In this document: positions 1-8,707 of the stretch, in pieces
Layout: the number at the start of each line of letters is the position of its first letter
Numbering within the stretch: position 1 is the stretch's first letter
DNA from: Spirochaetales bacterium
GTDB taxonomy: Bacteria; Spirochaetota; Spirochaetia; DAHUYW01
DNA: 13,402 nucleotides
Assembly: GCA_027306915.1 (NCBI GenBank)
Contig: DAHUYW010000060.1
Span: 1-13,402 of the forward strand
Reading direction: 5' to 3'
Notes under the pieces: generated by a model
Databases searched by the model: none
Seen by the model: only the letters and a program-made list of their open reading frames with translations
What the model was told of the DNA's origin: nothing
Made by a program: the position numbers and the translations under genes

Positions 1-470
1 ATTGTTGAGAGGATGTCGCCGATTCGCCGTTGAGAAGTGGCGCCATTGACAATCCGAATGCGGATCTTCTGCAGCTCGTCGAATCGGAGGTTCCAAACGT
101 CGCTCGTGATCCCTTGACTTCTACGACGGAAAAGCGCGACATGCTCTGGGAGCTTGAGCGTGTAGGCGAGGTAGCACGATGCCGACGGATCGACGGGCTC
201 GCAGACGGTGTACGCCGGGCTCAGAATCCCGAAGTAGTCCGAGCGAGCGGAGGCCCCTTGCCACATTCGCATCGTGTTGTACACGATGTCGCCGGGATAG
301 GCCCGTCGGTACGTGCTTTTCTCTGCGCTTGAAATGTTTCTTCGTCCCCCGTCTTCTTGCAGAATAACGCCCCTATTCTGAGTGACTGAAAGGAGGGGGT
401 CGCCATTCTGTCCGCGCTCGAGCCGACGACGAAGGTGCATCCCGAGCGGCTGCTCCTTCGTGTCGCTCAC
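1..470 (-). CDS. hsdS: Type I restriction-modification specificity subunit HsdS, 5' part only
   Basis: HsdS chooses the DNA target of a type I restriction-modification complex with HsdM and HsdR. The reverse-strand frame starts at GTG (470-468) and is open for 156 codons to the window edge, so the C-terminal half is missing from view. Family-typical segments are visible: LLSVTQNRGVI near residue 27, the basic PGDIVYNTMRMWQGA segment near residue 60, a GILSPAYTV segment near residue 83, and an RRRSQGI...LRFDEL...IRI pattern that closes the first target-recognition domain. The start overlaps the hsdM stop by four bases (GTGA, 467-470), so the two are translationally coupled. The GTG start and the edge truncation make it easy to miss. 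No damage is seen in the visible part. The function of the whole complex depends on the broken hsdM and on an hsdR gene outside the window. Confidence 0.85.
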   Translation of the reverse strand, partial: MSDTKEQPLGMHLRRRLERGQNGDPLLSVTQNRGVILQEDGGRRNISSAEKSTYRRAYPGDIVYNTMRMWQGASARSDYFGILSPAYTVCEPVDPSASCYLAYTLKLPEHVALFRRRSQGITSDVWNLRFDELQKIRIRIVNGATSQRRIGDILST

Positions 471-2950
471 CCATACCCCAACTCCTCCGGGAACCGGTTC
501 AGCGTTGTCATCGCATCATCTCGCCGCTTCTCGATCTCCCGGGCGTTGACCGCGTATTTGTCATAGAGGTTTTCCAGGGCCGCGAGGCAGGCGCACTGAT
601 CGGCGCGGAGATAGGACTCGTAGGTCTGCCGCAGGAGCCGGTGCATCCGCGCAAGGATCATCTTTCGCGCCTCATCGCGGCCGATCCTCGCGCGCGCGGC
701 GGCTACGAGCTCCTCCTCCTTCCGTTCGGTAGCGTGAAGGTCGAAACGAAGCTGCCGCGCCTCGTCCTCGAGGGCCTTGTGCCGGGAGAGCCTCGCCTCG
801 AGGGGTTCCGCCTCCTGCGCCAATGCTTTCCAGTCGCCCAGGGCGGGATCGCGCTTCGCGAGCCTGCTCTGTCCACGCAGCTGCTTGATCCTGACCTTGA
901 GCTCTTTGACCTCGGCGCTCGGAAGCGCGCCCGAATCATCCGCGTCCTCCCAGTCCTCCTCGTCGGCGGCGCTGAAAAGGGTGGAGAGCTCCGCAGGGCG
1001 CGCGCGTTTTGCCTCCATCTCAAGGAGGAGGTCGGGGAACTGGCTCTCGAGGATCTCGCTCTCGGGGATGAGCTCGGGGCTCCATCCGCTTGCCGCGACG
1101 GACTGCAGGTCGGCCTTGAGCTCGTCGATGGAGCGCGCGAAGGCGCCCCGAATCTGATGGGCGTCGAGAAGGGTCGTGCGGGCAAAGGCCTCTTCGATTG
1201 AGGCGAGAAGGCTCCGCCGGAGGGAATAGACGTTCCCCCGCCTGCCGTCGGTCGGGGCGAGCGCCTCGATCTCCGGGAGGTGCTTCCGCCACCAGCGGTC
1301 GAGCGCCGCAAGAAAGGATGCGTGGGCGGAAGCGATGCTTTGGTCGTCGTTGACTATTGCGGCAAGGGCGCGGCGGTCGGTCACCTCGGGGGCGAAGGTG
1401 AGGTAGGCACTCGATCCCGCGCGGGCGCGGAAGCAGCGGCTGCGAAGGTCGGGGTAGTTCCTCCAGTAGCGCGCGAGGGCGTCGACCTCGGAGGTCGGGA
1501 CGCCTCCGTGGAGGTGCGCGCGGACATCGTGGGGCTCAGGGGGAGGGGAGTTGTCGACGTAGCGGCGGATGTTGCAGTTGTAGTCCTCCGCCTCGATCTC
1601 GCTCACCGGGACGCGGCGAGCGTAGCCGGAGAGCTCCTCCGCCTTTCCGCTCGTGAGGGTGCGGTAGGCGCGGACGATGCGCGAAATGTCCTCGGCGCGG
1701 AGAAAGACTTGCGCCCTGCTCTCGCCGTAGTCGCGATCGGCATTGATGAAGACGACGTGCTTTCGCGACCGGGCATCTTTCTTGTTCATCACCAGGAGGC
1801 AGGCGGGAATGCCCGTGCCGTAGAAGAGACCCGCGGGGAGCCCGATCACCGCCTCGAGCCAGCCGTGGTCGATGAAGTAGCGCCTCGCCTCGCGCTCCTC
1901 GCCGCCGCGAAAGAGCACGCCGTGGGGCATGACCGTCGCCATGCGCCCGTCGGACTTGAGCACCGCGAGCATGTGCTGGACGAACATGAGGTCGGCCTTT
2001 TTTCCCTTCTCCGGCATCCACACCGCGAATCTTCCGGGGTAGTCCACCTCGTTGGGGATGTAGTTCTGGCTGAAGGGGGGATTGGCGAGGACGCGATCGA
2101 AGCGCATGAGCTCGCCCTTTTCGTCGCGATGCTGCGGGCGGCGGATCGTGTCCTCCTGGCGGATGTCGGCAGACTGTATCCCGTGGAGGAGCATGTTCAT
2201 CTTGCAGATGGACCAGGTGGTCCCGATGCTGTCCTGCGCGTAGAGCGATAGGTCGCGCGGGTTGCCGCCGATTTCGATGATGTAGCTGCGGCTCTCGATA
2301 AGCATACCGCCCGAGCCGACCGTCGGGTCGTAAATGCTCATGTGAGGCTGCGGCTCGACGATCTCGACCATCGTGCGCACGACCTCGACCGGCGTGTAGA
2401 ACTCTCCCGCCTTCTTGCCCGCCGAGTCGGCGAAGAACTTGATGAGGTATTCGTTGGCGGCCCCGAGTAGGTCGGGGAACTAGAAGTTCTCGTCGCGAAG
2501 CGGTATCTTCTCGAAGTTCTGGACGAAGTTGGCGAGGGTATCGTCGTCCAGGGTTCGCTGCCCGATCTTGCGGTTGAAGTTGATGTGCTTGAGCACGTCC
2601 TGCAGGGTGCCGGCGTTGGAGTCTTCGAGCGCCTCGAGAGCCTTGTTCAGGGTCGAGCCGACGTTGATCTTCACGTGGCGGATTTTCGACCAGCGCGCAT
2701 CCTCAGGAACGAAGAAATCGTATTGGTCAGGGTTGTCGAGCTGCGCTGCGATGTGAGCTTCCGCCATCCCTTTCGCCTTGAGCTCCTTCGCGAGGCGCTC
2801 GCGCTCCTGATCGAAAAGGTCGGACAGGCTCTTCAGGAAGAGCATCCCGAAGATGTACTCCTTGTACTCCGAAGCATCCATGTTGCCGCGCAGGTCGTCG
2901 CACGCGCGAAAGAGCAGACTCGAGAGCTGGTTTAGGGTGAGCTTGGCCAC
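467..2950 (-). pseudogene. hsdM: Type I restriction-modification DNA methyltransferase HsdM, interrupted by one in-frame TAG
   Basis: HsdM is the N6-adenine methyltransferase of a type I R-M system. Translation from GTG at 2950, with TGGAG 8 bases upstream, gives the N-terminal helical domain ([20 protein letters not shown], then [20 protein letters not shown]). Codon 157 (2482-2480) is TAG. Beyond it the same frame continues without a gap through FPDLLGAANEYLIKFFADSAGKKAGEFYTPVEVV, the SAM-binding motif DPTVGSGGML (about residues 208-217) and the catalytic NPPF (about 290-293). The family has Glu at the TAG position (RDENFEFPDLL), so one GAG to TAG change explains it. The protein would be about 827 residues, longer than classical HsdM of roughly 500, because of an acidic, charged, probably coiled-coil C-terminal extension. 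Apart from the TAG the gene is open throughout. It could be a fresh nonsense mutation, a sequencing error or rare readthrough. Unsuppressed translation yields only 156 residues without the catalytic domain. Confidence 0.87.
2480..2482 (-). other. Premature TAG codon inside hsdM
   Basis: The plus-strand bases CTA read as TAG in the hsdM frame, between GAGAACTTC and TTCCCCGAC. Conserved HsdM sequence lies on both sides in one frame, so this is a nonsense codon and not a gene boundary. The in-frame segment of about 33 codons between the TAG and the next ATG (2380) is clearly HsdM (FPDLLGAANEYLIKFF, GEFYTPVEVV). Confidence 0.9.
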
Positions 2951-2994
2951 GACGAAGGCTCCACATGATCCGCAGATTCTCTGACTCCCCTTCG

Positions 2995-3023
2995 AGCCTA
3001 TCAGAACGGACGAGAGCGTACAA
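2995..3023 (-). promoter_or_regulatory. Candidate hsdM promoter
   Basis: On the minus strand TTGTAC (3023-3018) is followed after exactly 17 bases by TAGGCT (3000-2995), a TAnnnT -10 element. Transcription would begin about 40 bases before the hsdM GTG start. The -35 box matches consensus only in TTG, so this is a weak prediction based on spacing and position. Confidence 0.35.
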
Positions 3024-3108
3024 TTGCGGGTCGACCCCCACGCGGCGGCGTCGGCAGCACGCATCGTCCGCCGCTTGCCGCGTGATCGGGAGTTCGTCCG
3101 CGCCGCAA

Positions 3109-3151
3109 TTGACACGCGATCGTGAGTCGGGCGGCGCCGCGCGTTGACACG
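3109..3151 (+). repeat. Two TTGACACG copies upstream of the MFS gene
   Basis: TTGACACG occurs at 3109-3116 and again at 3144-3151, 35 bp apart, in the 277-base gap between divergent hsdM and the MFS gene. TTGACA is a perfect -35 box, but neither copy has a convincing -10 box at 16-18 bases. They may be tandem MFS promoter elements with poor -10 boxes or regulator sites. The rest of this gap shows nothing I can name. Confidence 0.3.
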
Positions 3152-3227
3152 TCACCCTCGTGCGTGCTTCCCTTGGTGAATCGACCACGAGGCTCTCCGT
3201 CGAGGATCTCGCGGACGGGGAGGCAGG

Positions 3228-4499
3228 GTGGTGGATTCGGCGAAGGAGCCGGCATCGGGCGCCGCGCTTCCGTCATGGCGGAGCGTCGTCGGCGAGGTGT
3301 TCCGCGATAGGGACTACCGATCCATCTTGATCGAGCTCTTCCTTATGGCCTTGGCGGAAGGGATGGTCATGCCCTACCTCACCCTGTGGGTGACCAAGGG
3401 GCTGCACGGCACGACCGCTCAGGCGGCCTTCCTGTTCGTCCCGTCGGGGCTGGGCGCGATCGTCGCAGCCATCGCATCCGGCGCCTACACCGACCGCGTC
3501 CTGCGCCGAAAGGGCGCCATCCTCTTGGGGTTGGTGTGCGCGGGAGTCTCGTTCGGCGGCTTGGGCCTCACCTCCTCCTACGGGGTCGCCCTCGCCCTGT
3601 TCGCATTCTCGGGATTGAGCCCCTTCGCGACGGTCTTCGCCCTCCTGAACGACACCATCCGCAGCAAGACGAAGTCAGGCGAGGAAAAACCGGAGTCGGG
3701 CGCCTTCATCACGACCCTCCAACGAGCCGCCTACTCCTTCGGGTGGCTGGTCGGTCCGGTGGTCGGCGGCCTGTTGGTCGAGCGGATCGGCTACCGCGGG
3801 GTCTTCTTCGCAAGCGGAGGGCTCTTCCTCGTCGGACTCGTCTGGGCGTGGAGGCAGATGGCGGACAAGGCCCACGAGCGGACGCAGAAGCGAGCGGTCT
3901 CCCGGGGGCTCCGCCTGCCGGAGGTCGGCCTCCTCGCGCTCCTGTTCCTCGTGGGCCTCCTCTTGTTCGCGGGGGATTCCGGGCGCATCATGTTTCTCCC
4001 GCTCTACCTCACCGAGCGCCTTGGCGCGTCGCCTTCGGTCGTGAGCCTCGCCTTTTCCCTCACCGTGCTCGGCGAGCTGCTCTTCCTGCCGATTGCCGGA
4101 CGGATTGCCGACCGAGTCGGGGTAGTCGCGGTCCTCTCGGCGGGGATCGTCATCCAGGCCCTCTTCTTTTTCGCCTTGAGCGCGAGCGGCGCCTATTGGG
4201 AGATCCTACTGCTCCAAATCCCCTACGCCTTCGTGGTGGCGGCGAGCTCGGGCGTGGCGGTCGTCTTTGCGCAGGGAGCGATGAGCAGCGAGCGGACCGG
4301 GATCACCACCTCGGCCTATCTCGTTTCCTTCGGGCTGGCTCCGCTGGTCAACATGCTGCTTCTCGAGCTCGGGCGCGGCGCCGGCAGGCTCAATCGGGTC
4401 TTCGACGCCCTCGGCCTTTCCGCCTGCGCCGCCCTGGCGCTCGTCCTCCTCATCGCGGGGCGGAGGCGCCGCACCACGGCCGCTTCGGCAGAGACGTAG
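3228..4499 (+). CDS. MFS transporter, sugar-efflux (SetA/SetB)-like
   Basis: A 423-residue integral membrane protein of typical MFS length with about 12 hydrophobic segments. The first half begins with ELFLMALAEGMVMPYLTLWV and includes a loop of the MFS motif-A type (GAYTDRVLRRKG, about residues 85-96). The second half repeats the pattern (PIAGRIADRVGVV, about 288-300), with a polar cytoplasmic linker between the halves (MADKAHERTQKRAV). The overall pattern, including a dipping segment near TGITTSAYLVSFGLAPL, resembles Set-type sugar or drug efflux carriers, but the substrate cannot be read from the sequence. Start: tandem GTG codons at 3228 and 3231, five to eight bases after GGGGAGG. It is divergent from hsdM and convergent with the HD gene, 28 bases from that gene's stop. 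It ends in TAG and is intact. Confidence 0.88.
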   Translation: MVDSAKEPASGAALPSWRSVVGEVFRDRDYRSILIELFLMALAEGMVMPYLTLWVTKGLHGTTAQAAFLFVPSGLGAIVAAIASGAYTDRVLRRKGAILLGLVCAGVSFGGLGLTSSYGVALALFAFSGLSPFATVFALLNDTIRSKTKSGEEKPESGAFITTLQRAAYSFGWLVGPVVGGLLVERIGYRGVFFASGGLFLVGLVWAWRQMADKAHERTQKRAVSRGLRLPEVGLLALLFLVGLLLFAGDSGRIMFLPLYLTERLGASPSVVSLAFSLTVLGELLFLPIAGRIADRVGVVAVLSAGIVIQALFFFALSASGAYWEILLLQIPYAFVVAASSGVAVVFAQGAMSSERTGITTSAYLVSFGLAPLVNMLLLELGRGAGRLNRVFDALGLSACAALALVLLIAGRRRRTTAASAET

Positions 4500-4527
4500 A
4501 GATCGGGTACTGGCGCTCCGGGGTGCC

Positions 4528-5394
4528 CTACAGCCGAAAGACCTGGATAAGCTTGCGCTCGGCCTCGCCCTCGACTGTCGCCTCGACCTCGACGTAGGGC
4601 TCGAGGCCAGAGCCGTTTAGTTTCTCCTTCAAGAGCTCATCGAGCTGAAAGATGCCGGCCGAGTTTGTCATCTTCACGATGATGTGGATGGGCTTCGCCG
4701 CACCCCGGCTTATCTCCACCTTGTCGATCGCCGCGGCGGAGAGGGAGTGGATGTTCACCTGCCCCGCCTCGAAGGGGAGGCGGCTTCGCCCCTTGGCCAT
4801 GTCGAGGGCGTCGGCGACGCGGACGATCCCGGCCTCGACCGTGAGGGGCCTGCCGCCGGAGCGGTGCGAAATGATCGCGTGGAGCGCCTCCGAGCGGATA
4901 ATCGTCGCTTCGCGGGCCGGGTAGAGGCCGTCAAGCCATTCCCTTATCTTCTCCTGCGCGATGAAGAGGCTGAACTGCTCGTGGTCGAGGCGGTGAACGG
5001 ACATCCCCAGGTCGTGGGTGAGGGCGGCGATCACCGTCACGATCTCGGCATCCTCCTGCGTCAGGCCGTGGTCCTTGACGATGTTCGGCTCGACCCCCGC
5101 CGCGGTGAGAAGGCGCAGGAGCTTCAGGGCGATGTTCGCGATGATGTGCACGTGCACCGGCCCGTGGTCGCTCATGCCGAGGCGGACGACCGCGTTGACG
5201 TTCGCGCACTCCCAGAGGGCATAGGCATCGACGTCGGCATTGATCCGATCGACGAGCTTCTGGAGCATCGGATTGTGCCGTGCGGGGAGGTTCAGCGGGA
5301 TCATCACCCCGCGCGGCGGTTCCGGTACGGGCTGAAGAGCCTCTTCGCTCGGCAGCTCCAAATCGGGATGTAGATCGCGCTTTTCGGGAGTCAT
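4528..5394 (-). CDS. HD-domain phosphohydrolase-like protein
   Basis: A 288-residue soluble protein. The metal-binding HD pattern is visible in order: DHGPVHVH with the first histidines (76-83), the THDLG doublet (126-130, His127-Asp128), further histidines at 134, 138, 172 and 177, and the closing aspartates in RVADALDMAKGR (192-203, Asp195 and Asp198). HD proteins hydrolyse phosphate esters such as nucleotides or cyclic nucleotides; the substrate here is unknown. The C-terminal 80 residues (QVNIHSLSAAAIDKVEI, MTNSAGIFQLDELL) form a mixed alpha/beta tail that looks conserved in one uncharacterised HD subfamily. No membrane segment or signal peptide is present. The ATG at 5394 has no Shine-Dalgarno but lies 6 bases from a -10 box, which suggests a leaderless message. 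It is transcribed alone and ends in TAG, convergent with the MFS gene. Confidence 0.85.
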   Translation of the reverse strand: MTPEKRDLHPDLELPSEEALQPVPEPPRGVMIPLNLPARHNPMLQKLVDRINADVDAYALWECANVNAVVRLGMSDHGPVHVHIIANIALKLLRLLTAAGVEPNIVKDHGLTQEDAEIVTVIAALTHDLGMSVHRLDHEQFSLFIAQEKIREWLDGLYPAREATIIRSEALHAIISHRSGGRPLTVEAGIVRVADALDMAKGRSRLPFEAGQVNIHSLSAAAIDKVEISRGAAKPIHIIVKMTNSAGIFQLDELLKEKLNGSGLEPYVEVEATVEGEAERKLIQVFRL

Positions 5395-5400
5395 GCGGCT

Positions 5401-5429
5401 ATTCTATCGGAATCGCGCGGGAATTGGAA
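5401..5429 (-). promoter_or_regulatory. Promoter of the HD gene, apparently leaderless
   Basis: On the minus strand TTCCAA (5429-5424), 17 bases, then TAGAAT (5406-5401; five of six consensus bases). Only six bases (AGCCGC) separate the -10 box from the ATG at 5394, so transcription would start at or next to the A of the start codon. This explains the absent ribosome-binding site. Confidence 0.5.
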
Positions 5430-5451
5430 ATGGCTGCGCGGCGCGCAGGCT

Positions 5452-6128
5452 TCACAGCGTCCTCCGGTAGAGCCGGTTCGCGAGAAGGATGCAGCCCTGA
5501 AGCCCCGCGAGCCCGACGACGAGCATGAAGAGCTTGACCGCGTACCACGGGGGGCTGGCCATGGTCCAGCGGTAGGCAAAGGCGTCGAGGAACTGCAGGG
5601 GCGGGACGGCCGTGTAGGCGCCGAGGATGCGGAGGATCAGATCGGCGACCGGAAGGGCGATGGTCGCCAGGTAGCCGACCGCGAGGCGTCCCGACAGGGT
5701 CGTCGACCAGACCGCGAGGGCGGCGAGGAAGAGAGCGAAGGGCCGAGGGCGGCGAGAATCCCCCGCCAGAACAATGCCGGTCCCCAGACGAGATTCATCG
5801 CTTCGAGCCCCGCGAGGAGGATCGCCCAACATGCCGTCCACAGCGTGAGGCAGCGCACCTGAAGAATCGTGCGCCGCGGCAGCGTCGCGGAAAGCTCCAC
5901 CATCCCTGCCTCGCTATCGACGAGAAGGAGCGGGGTGGTGATGAGGGCGATCGCGATCAGGATGAAGGATTCGCAGTCCTCAATGAAGTGCCTGCGCCAT
6001 AGGGCGGCCGACTCGAGCACTCCATGGGTAAGCGCCACGAGGAGTAGCGCCACCGGCACCAGCACGAGGGTCAAGCTGAACGTGATGCGCGCCTCGTAGC
6101 GCGCCAGGGTCAGAAATCGCTGCATCAT
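5452..6128 (-). pseudogene. ABC-2 type transporter permease (small, last gene of the operon), frameshifted
   Basis: The membrane subunit of an ABC exporter. Translation begins at ATG 6128 (MMQRFLTLARYEARITFSL), typical of the cytoplasmic start of ABC-2 permeases. Hydrophobic segments follow (LVLVPVALLLVAL, FILIAIALITTPLLLV, WAILLAGLEAMNLV). After ILAALGP the frame is lost near 5740-5742, a run of three C on the coding strand. The next frame continues naturally with FALFLAALAVWSTTLSGRLAVGYLATIALPV and a last membrane segment ending at LLANRLYRRTL. Restoring one base gives 678 bases, exactly 226 codons, so a single one-base deletion explains the break. The start overlaps the upstream permease stop by four bases (ATGA). 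Unrepaired, the protein would lose its C-terminal membrane segments. Confidence 0.75.
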
Positions 6129-7839
6129 GACTCTCCAGAATTGTGCGACGATCGCGCTGCGGCTGCCTGCGGCCGTTCGATGAACGCGCCGGCTACTGAT
6201 GCCCGGGTTGCGGTCGGATCGGCAATCCTTTCCGCCGCCGCGGCGCAGATCCCCTGTCACGCGAGGCCGCTCACCCTCGGGTAAGAGGTGGAGGAAGTCG
6301 AGGGCGGCCAAGACGTGCCGGGCCTCCGACTGCGCCGGAGTCGCCGGACGAGGGAAGAGCCCGACTGTTCGATGGATCTGCTCCGACCACCAGAGCGAGA
6401 CGAGCTCGCCGAGGCAGCCCTCCGGAGCAGGCGTCGCGGTCACAGAACCGGTTACCGGGTCCCTCGGAAGCCGGTAGGGATGGAGATCGGAGGCGACGAG
6501 GATGTTTCCCACGAGCTCAGGCGACGCCGCGACGGGGGAGTAGGCAATCTCGAGCGTTCGTTCTTGGCCGGGAAGGATCGCTTCGAGGCTCCGCCATGCG
6601 GCTGCGTAGAGCTGCGCGGCCGAGAGGCTCTCCCCCGAGGGCTCCACCGCGCTCAAGTCTTCGGCAAAGGCGAGGGCGGTGACCGCGTACGGAGCAGCCA
6701 TGAGCGCCGAGGGCCCGATCTTCCCGCCCCATCCCGGCGCCGTCGGAAGGACGCCCATATTTGTAATCGTCTTGGCATGTAGGGTCGCTCCCGAAAGGGC
6801 GAGGCGGAGGGCTCCCCCACGAATTCCGGAGATCGGCCGGCCGGCTCGATCGACGACGAGCGGAAGCCAGGTGCCCAGCCCGTTCAAGAAAAACCTTCCG
6901 TTCCCGGCCTCCATCGTGTCGTAGACCCGCCCGAGCGCGAAGGGAGGGTAGGGCAGGGTGGATGCCCGTGGGAGGAGAAAGCCCCGATAGGTGATCGCCA
7001 GCGTCCCCGCCGTCCGCTCCGGCATGGCGACCGACCAGAGGGAAGCCGCGGTGTGGGGGAGAACGCGCCGTCCGGCTCCGGCACGCCGTACCGGAAGGAG
7101 ACGACCGCCTGAGCGCACACTCACGGGGTGAGCCCTGCGTTCAGCTCGAAGTCAATCCGGCGCCCGGCGAGGCGGCGGTAGATCGCCCGGCCCCGTACCG
7201 CGCCGCTATCCGGATTCACGGTGAGGGAGACCCCGACGGCGGCGCGCTCGGCGCGCGGCGGGCCATCCGGCGCGGCGGCGGTAGCAGGCGTCAGAGCGTC
7301 TGCCGGCAGCTTCGCGGCGAGAAGGCCAGGGGAGAGGGAGGAGGCGATCCCGTGGAGCACGAGCCCGCACACGATGACCGCTGCGGCGGTCGCGACGGTG
7401 CTCAAGCGGACCGCCAAGCGATGCCGAAGCGGGTACCGAAAGCCATGCCTCCCGCCGGAGGCGATTGCACCGGCGAGGAGACAGAGGCCGACTCCGATGT
7501 AGAGCAGCCGGTTCAGCCAGATCCATCCCGTGATCGAAGGTAGTAGCTCTCCCGCGGGAGCGGCCGGCTCCACCACGCGACCTCCGCATCGAGGTTCCGG
7601 CCGATCTGCCCGATCAGGAGGACCAGGGCAAAGGGGGTGACCGCGTAGGCGATCGCAAACATCTGGATCGCGCCGTCGCCCGCGGTCTGCGAACCGACCG
7701 TCGCGATGCTCGAGAAGAGGGTGAGCACGAGCAGCAGGAGGATCTCAACGCGCGTGAGCGGATCGCGCCATGCAGGACGCCAGGTGTCCAAACCTACGGC
7801 AAGGAGGTCGGCCGGTCGCCCCTTAGCGAGCTTCATCAT
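6125..7839 (-). pseudogene. ABC-2 permease with M1-peptidase-like extracytoplasmic domain, four lesions
   Basis: It starts at ATG 7839 (MMKLAKGRPADLL), 17 bases inside the preceding ATPase. Membrane segments: EILLLLVLTLFSSIA, MFAIAYAVTPFALVLLIGQ, LLYIGVGLCLLAGAIA, VATAAAVIVCGLVLHGI. A large outside domain follows that looks like the N- and mid-domains of M1 aminopeptidases (RIDFELNAGL, TLAITYRGFLLP, LPGQERTLEIAYSP). Lesions: a one-base loss near 7531-7537; an in-frame TGA at 7123-7121; a one-base loss in the C5 run (plus-strand G run 7055-7059); and a one-base gain in a G4 run (6251-6254). Undoing them gives 1716 bases, exactly 572 codons, ending at a TGA (6127-6125) that overlaps the next start by four bases. 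Where M1 enzymes have HExxH followed by WW, this protein has GELVSLWWS, so it was probably not a peptidase even before decay. Confidence 0.72.
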
Positions 7840-8707
7840 GGGTGTGCTCTCCTCTCACGGTCCATAGGTAGCCGTCGAGCAGGTCGGAGGCTCTGCGTTC
7901 CCAGGAGGGTGGGCGCGCTCCGCCGTAGAGGACCGCATGCAAAGCTCCGCGCACGCGGCTGGTGTCGATCGCACGTCGCCCGGAAGCCTCTTCGCCTGGA
8001 GCCCAAAAGGTCTTCTGTGCCGCCGCCTCGCGAAGGGAGGCGATCGCCCCGGAGAGGCGCACCCGCCCCTGTTCGAGAAAGACCAGGTGTGCGCAATAGG
8101 ACTCTACCTCGGGGAGGAGGTGAGTCGTGACCAGGTAAGAGGAGGGGCTGTGCGGGCTGCGCGAAAGCTCGTAGAGCTCTCGCCAGAAGGCGAGGCGCTC
8201 CCCGGCGTCCAGCCCCGCGGTGGGCTCATCGAGGAGCACCACGCTGACGTCCCGTATCCACAGGGAGGCGAGCGCAAGGCGGCGGCGCTGTCCGAAATGG
8301 AGCGACCGGCACGGCGCATCGGCCGCCTCGGAGAGGCGAAAGCGCTCAAGCGTCTCGTCGACGCGCTCGATCGAGCCCTGGTGATCCACGCGATCTTCCC
8401 AGAGGGCGATCCGACGGAGGAACTGGCGCGGCGTCAGGCGGGGATAGACCCCCGGAAACTGCGGGACATAACCGACCCGGCGCGCCGCCCCCCCGTCCAG
8501 GGGAGCCCCCTCCAGGAGAACCTCCCCCTCGTTTTTGGGAAGGAGCCCGCACAGGGTGCGAAGGAGGGTGCTCTTGCCGGCGCCGTTCGGACCGACGAGC
8601 GCGGTGAAGCCGGGATAGAGATCGAAGGAGCAGTCGCGCAGGAGCCATCGTCCTCCCGCGACACGGTGCCCCAGTCCTGCGACCGACAGTACCGCATCAG
8701 GATTCAC
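7823..8707 (-). CDS. ABC-2 exporter ATP-binding protein (intact member of the decayed operon)
   Basis: The nucleotide-binding subunit of an ABC exporter, 294 residues from GTG 8707. Walker A GPNGAGKST lies at 39-47, the Q-loop glutamine (YVPQF) near 83, Walker B VVLLDEP around 160 and the switch histidine (TTH) near 196. The signature is LHFGQRRRLAL (about 136-146) instead of LSGGQ; variants at this spot occur in the YxlF/CcmA-like branch. The C-terminal 90 residues after SGAIASLREAAA are typical of drug and bacitracin exporter ATPases. I prefer GTG 8707 over an in-frame TTG at 8719 because it overlaps the previous gene's stop by 11 bases, while TTG lies deeper inside that gene. This is the only one of the four operon genes without a stop or frameshift. 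It may be stranded without partners or serve another permease. Confidence 0.88.
   Translation of the reverse strand: MNPDAVLSVAGLGHRVAGGRWLLRDCSFDLYPGFTALVGPNGAGKSTLLRTLCGLLPKNEGEVLLEGAPLDGGAARRVGYVPQFPGVYPRLTPRQFLRRIALWEDRVDHQGSIERVDETLERFRLSEAADAPCRSLHFGQRRRLALASLWIRDVSVVLLDEPTAGLDAGERLAFWRELYELSRSPHSPSSYLVTTHLLPEVESYCAHLVFLEQGRVRLSGAIASLREAAAQKTFWAPGEEASGRRAIDTSRVRGALHAVLYGGARPPSWERRASDLLDGYLWTVRGEHTHDEAR

Noticed and set aside
30..332. Plus-strand 100-residue frame at the left edge
   Set aside because: It is antisense to the visible HsdS coding sequence.
1280..2251. A 323-residue open frame on the plus strand
   Set aside because: It lies wholly opposite hsdM, is Ala/Val/Gly/Arg/Asp-rich in the way reverse-complement GC-rich genes are, and has no recognisable domain.
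2480..2482. TAG in hsdM read as a recoded amino acid (for example pyrrolysine)
   Set aside because: TAG ends the intact MFS and HD genes at normal positions, and the expected residue is an ordinary Glu one base change away.
2480..3115. A 211-residue frame starting at 3115 as the hsdM start
   Set aside because: The extra 55 residues are not HsdM-like and cross the predicted promoter; GTG 2950 has a ribosome-binding site and the family's N-terminus.
4501..4527. Possible hairpin between the convergent MFS and HD genes as a shared terminator
   Set aside because: Six imperfect pairs with a long loop and no T tract on either strand; too weak to call.
3386..4597. A 403-residue open frame on the plus strand overlapping the MFS gene
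   Set aside because: Arg/Pro/Gly-rich out-of-frame shadow; the MFS frame has clear membrane segments and motifs.
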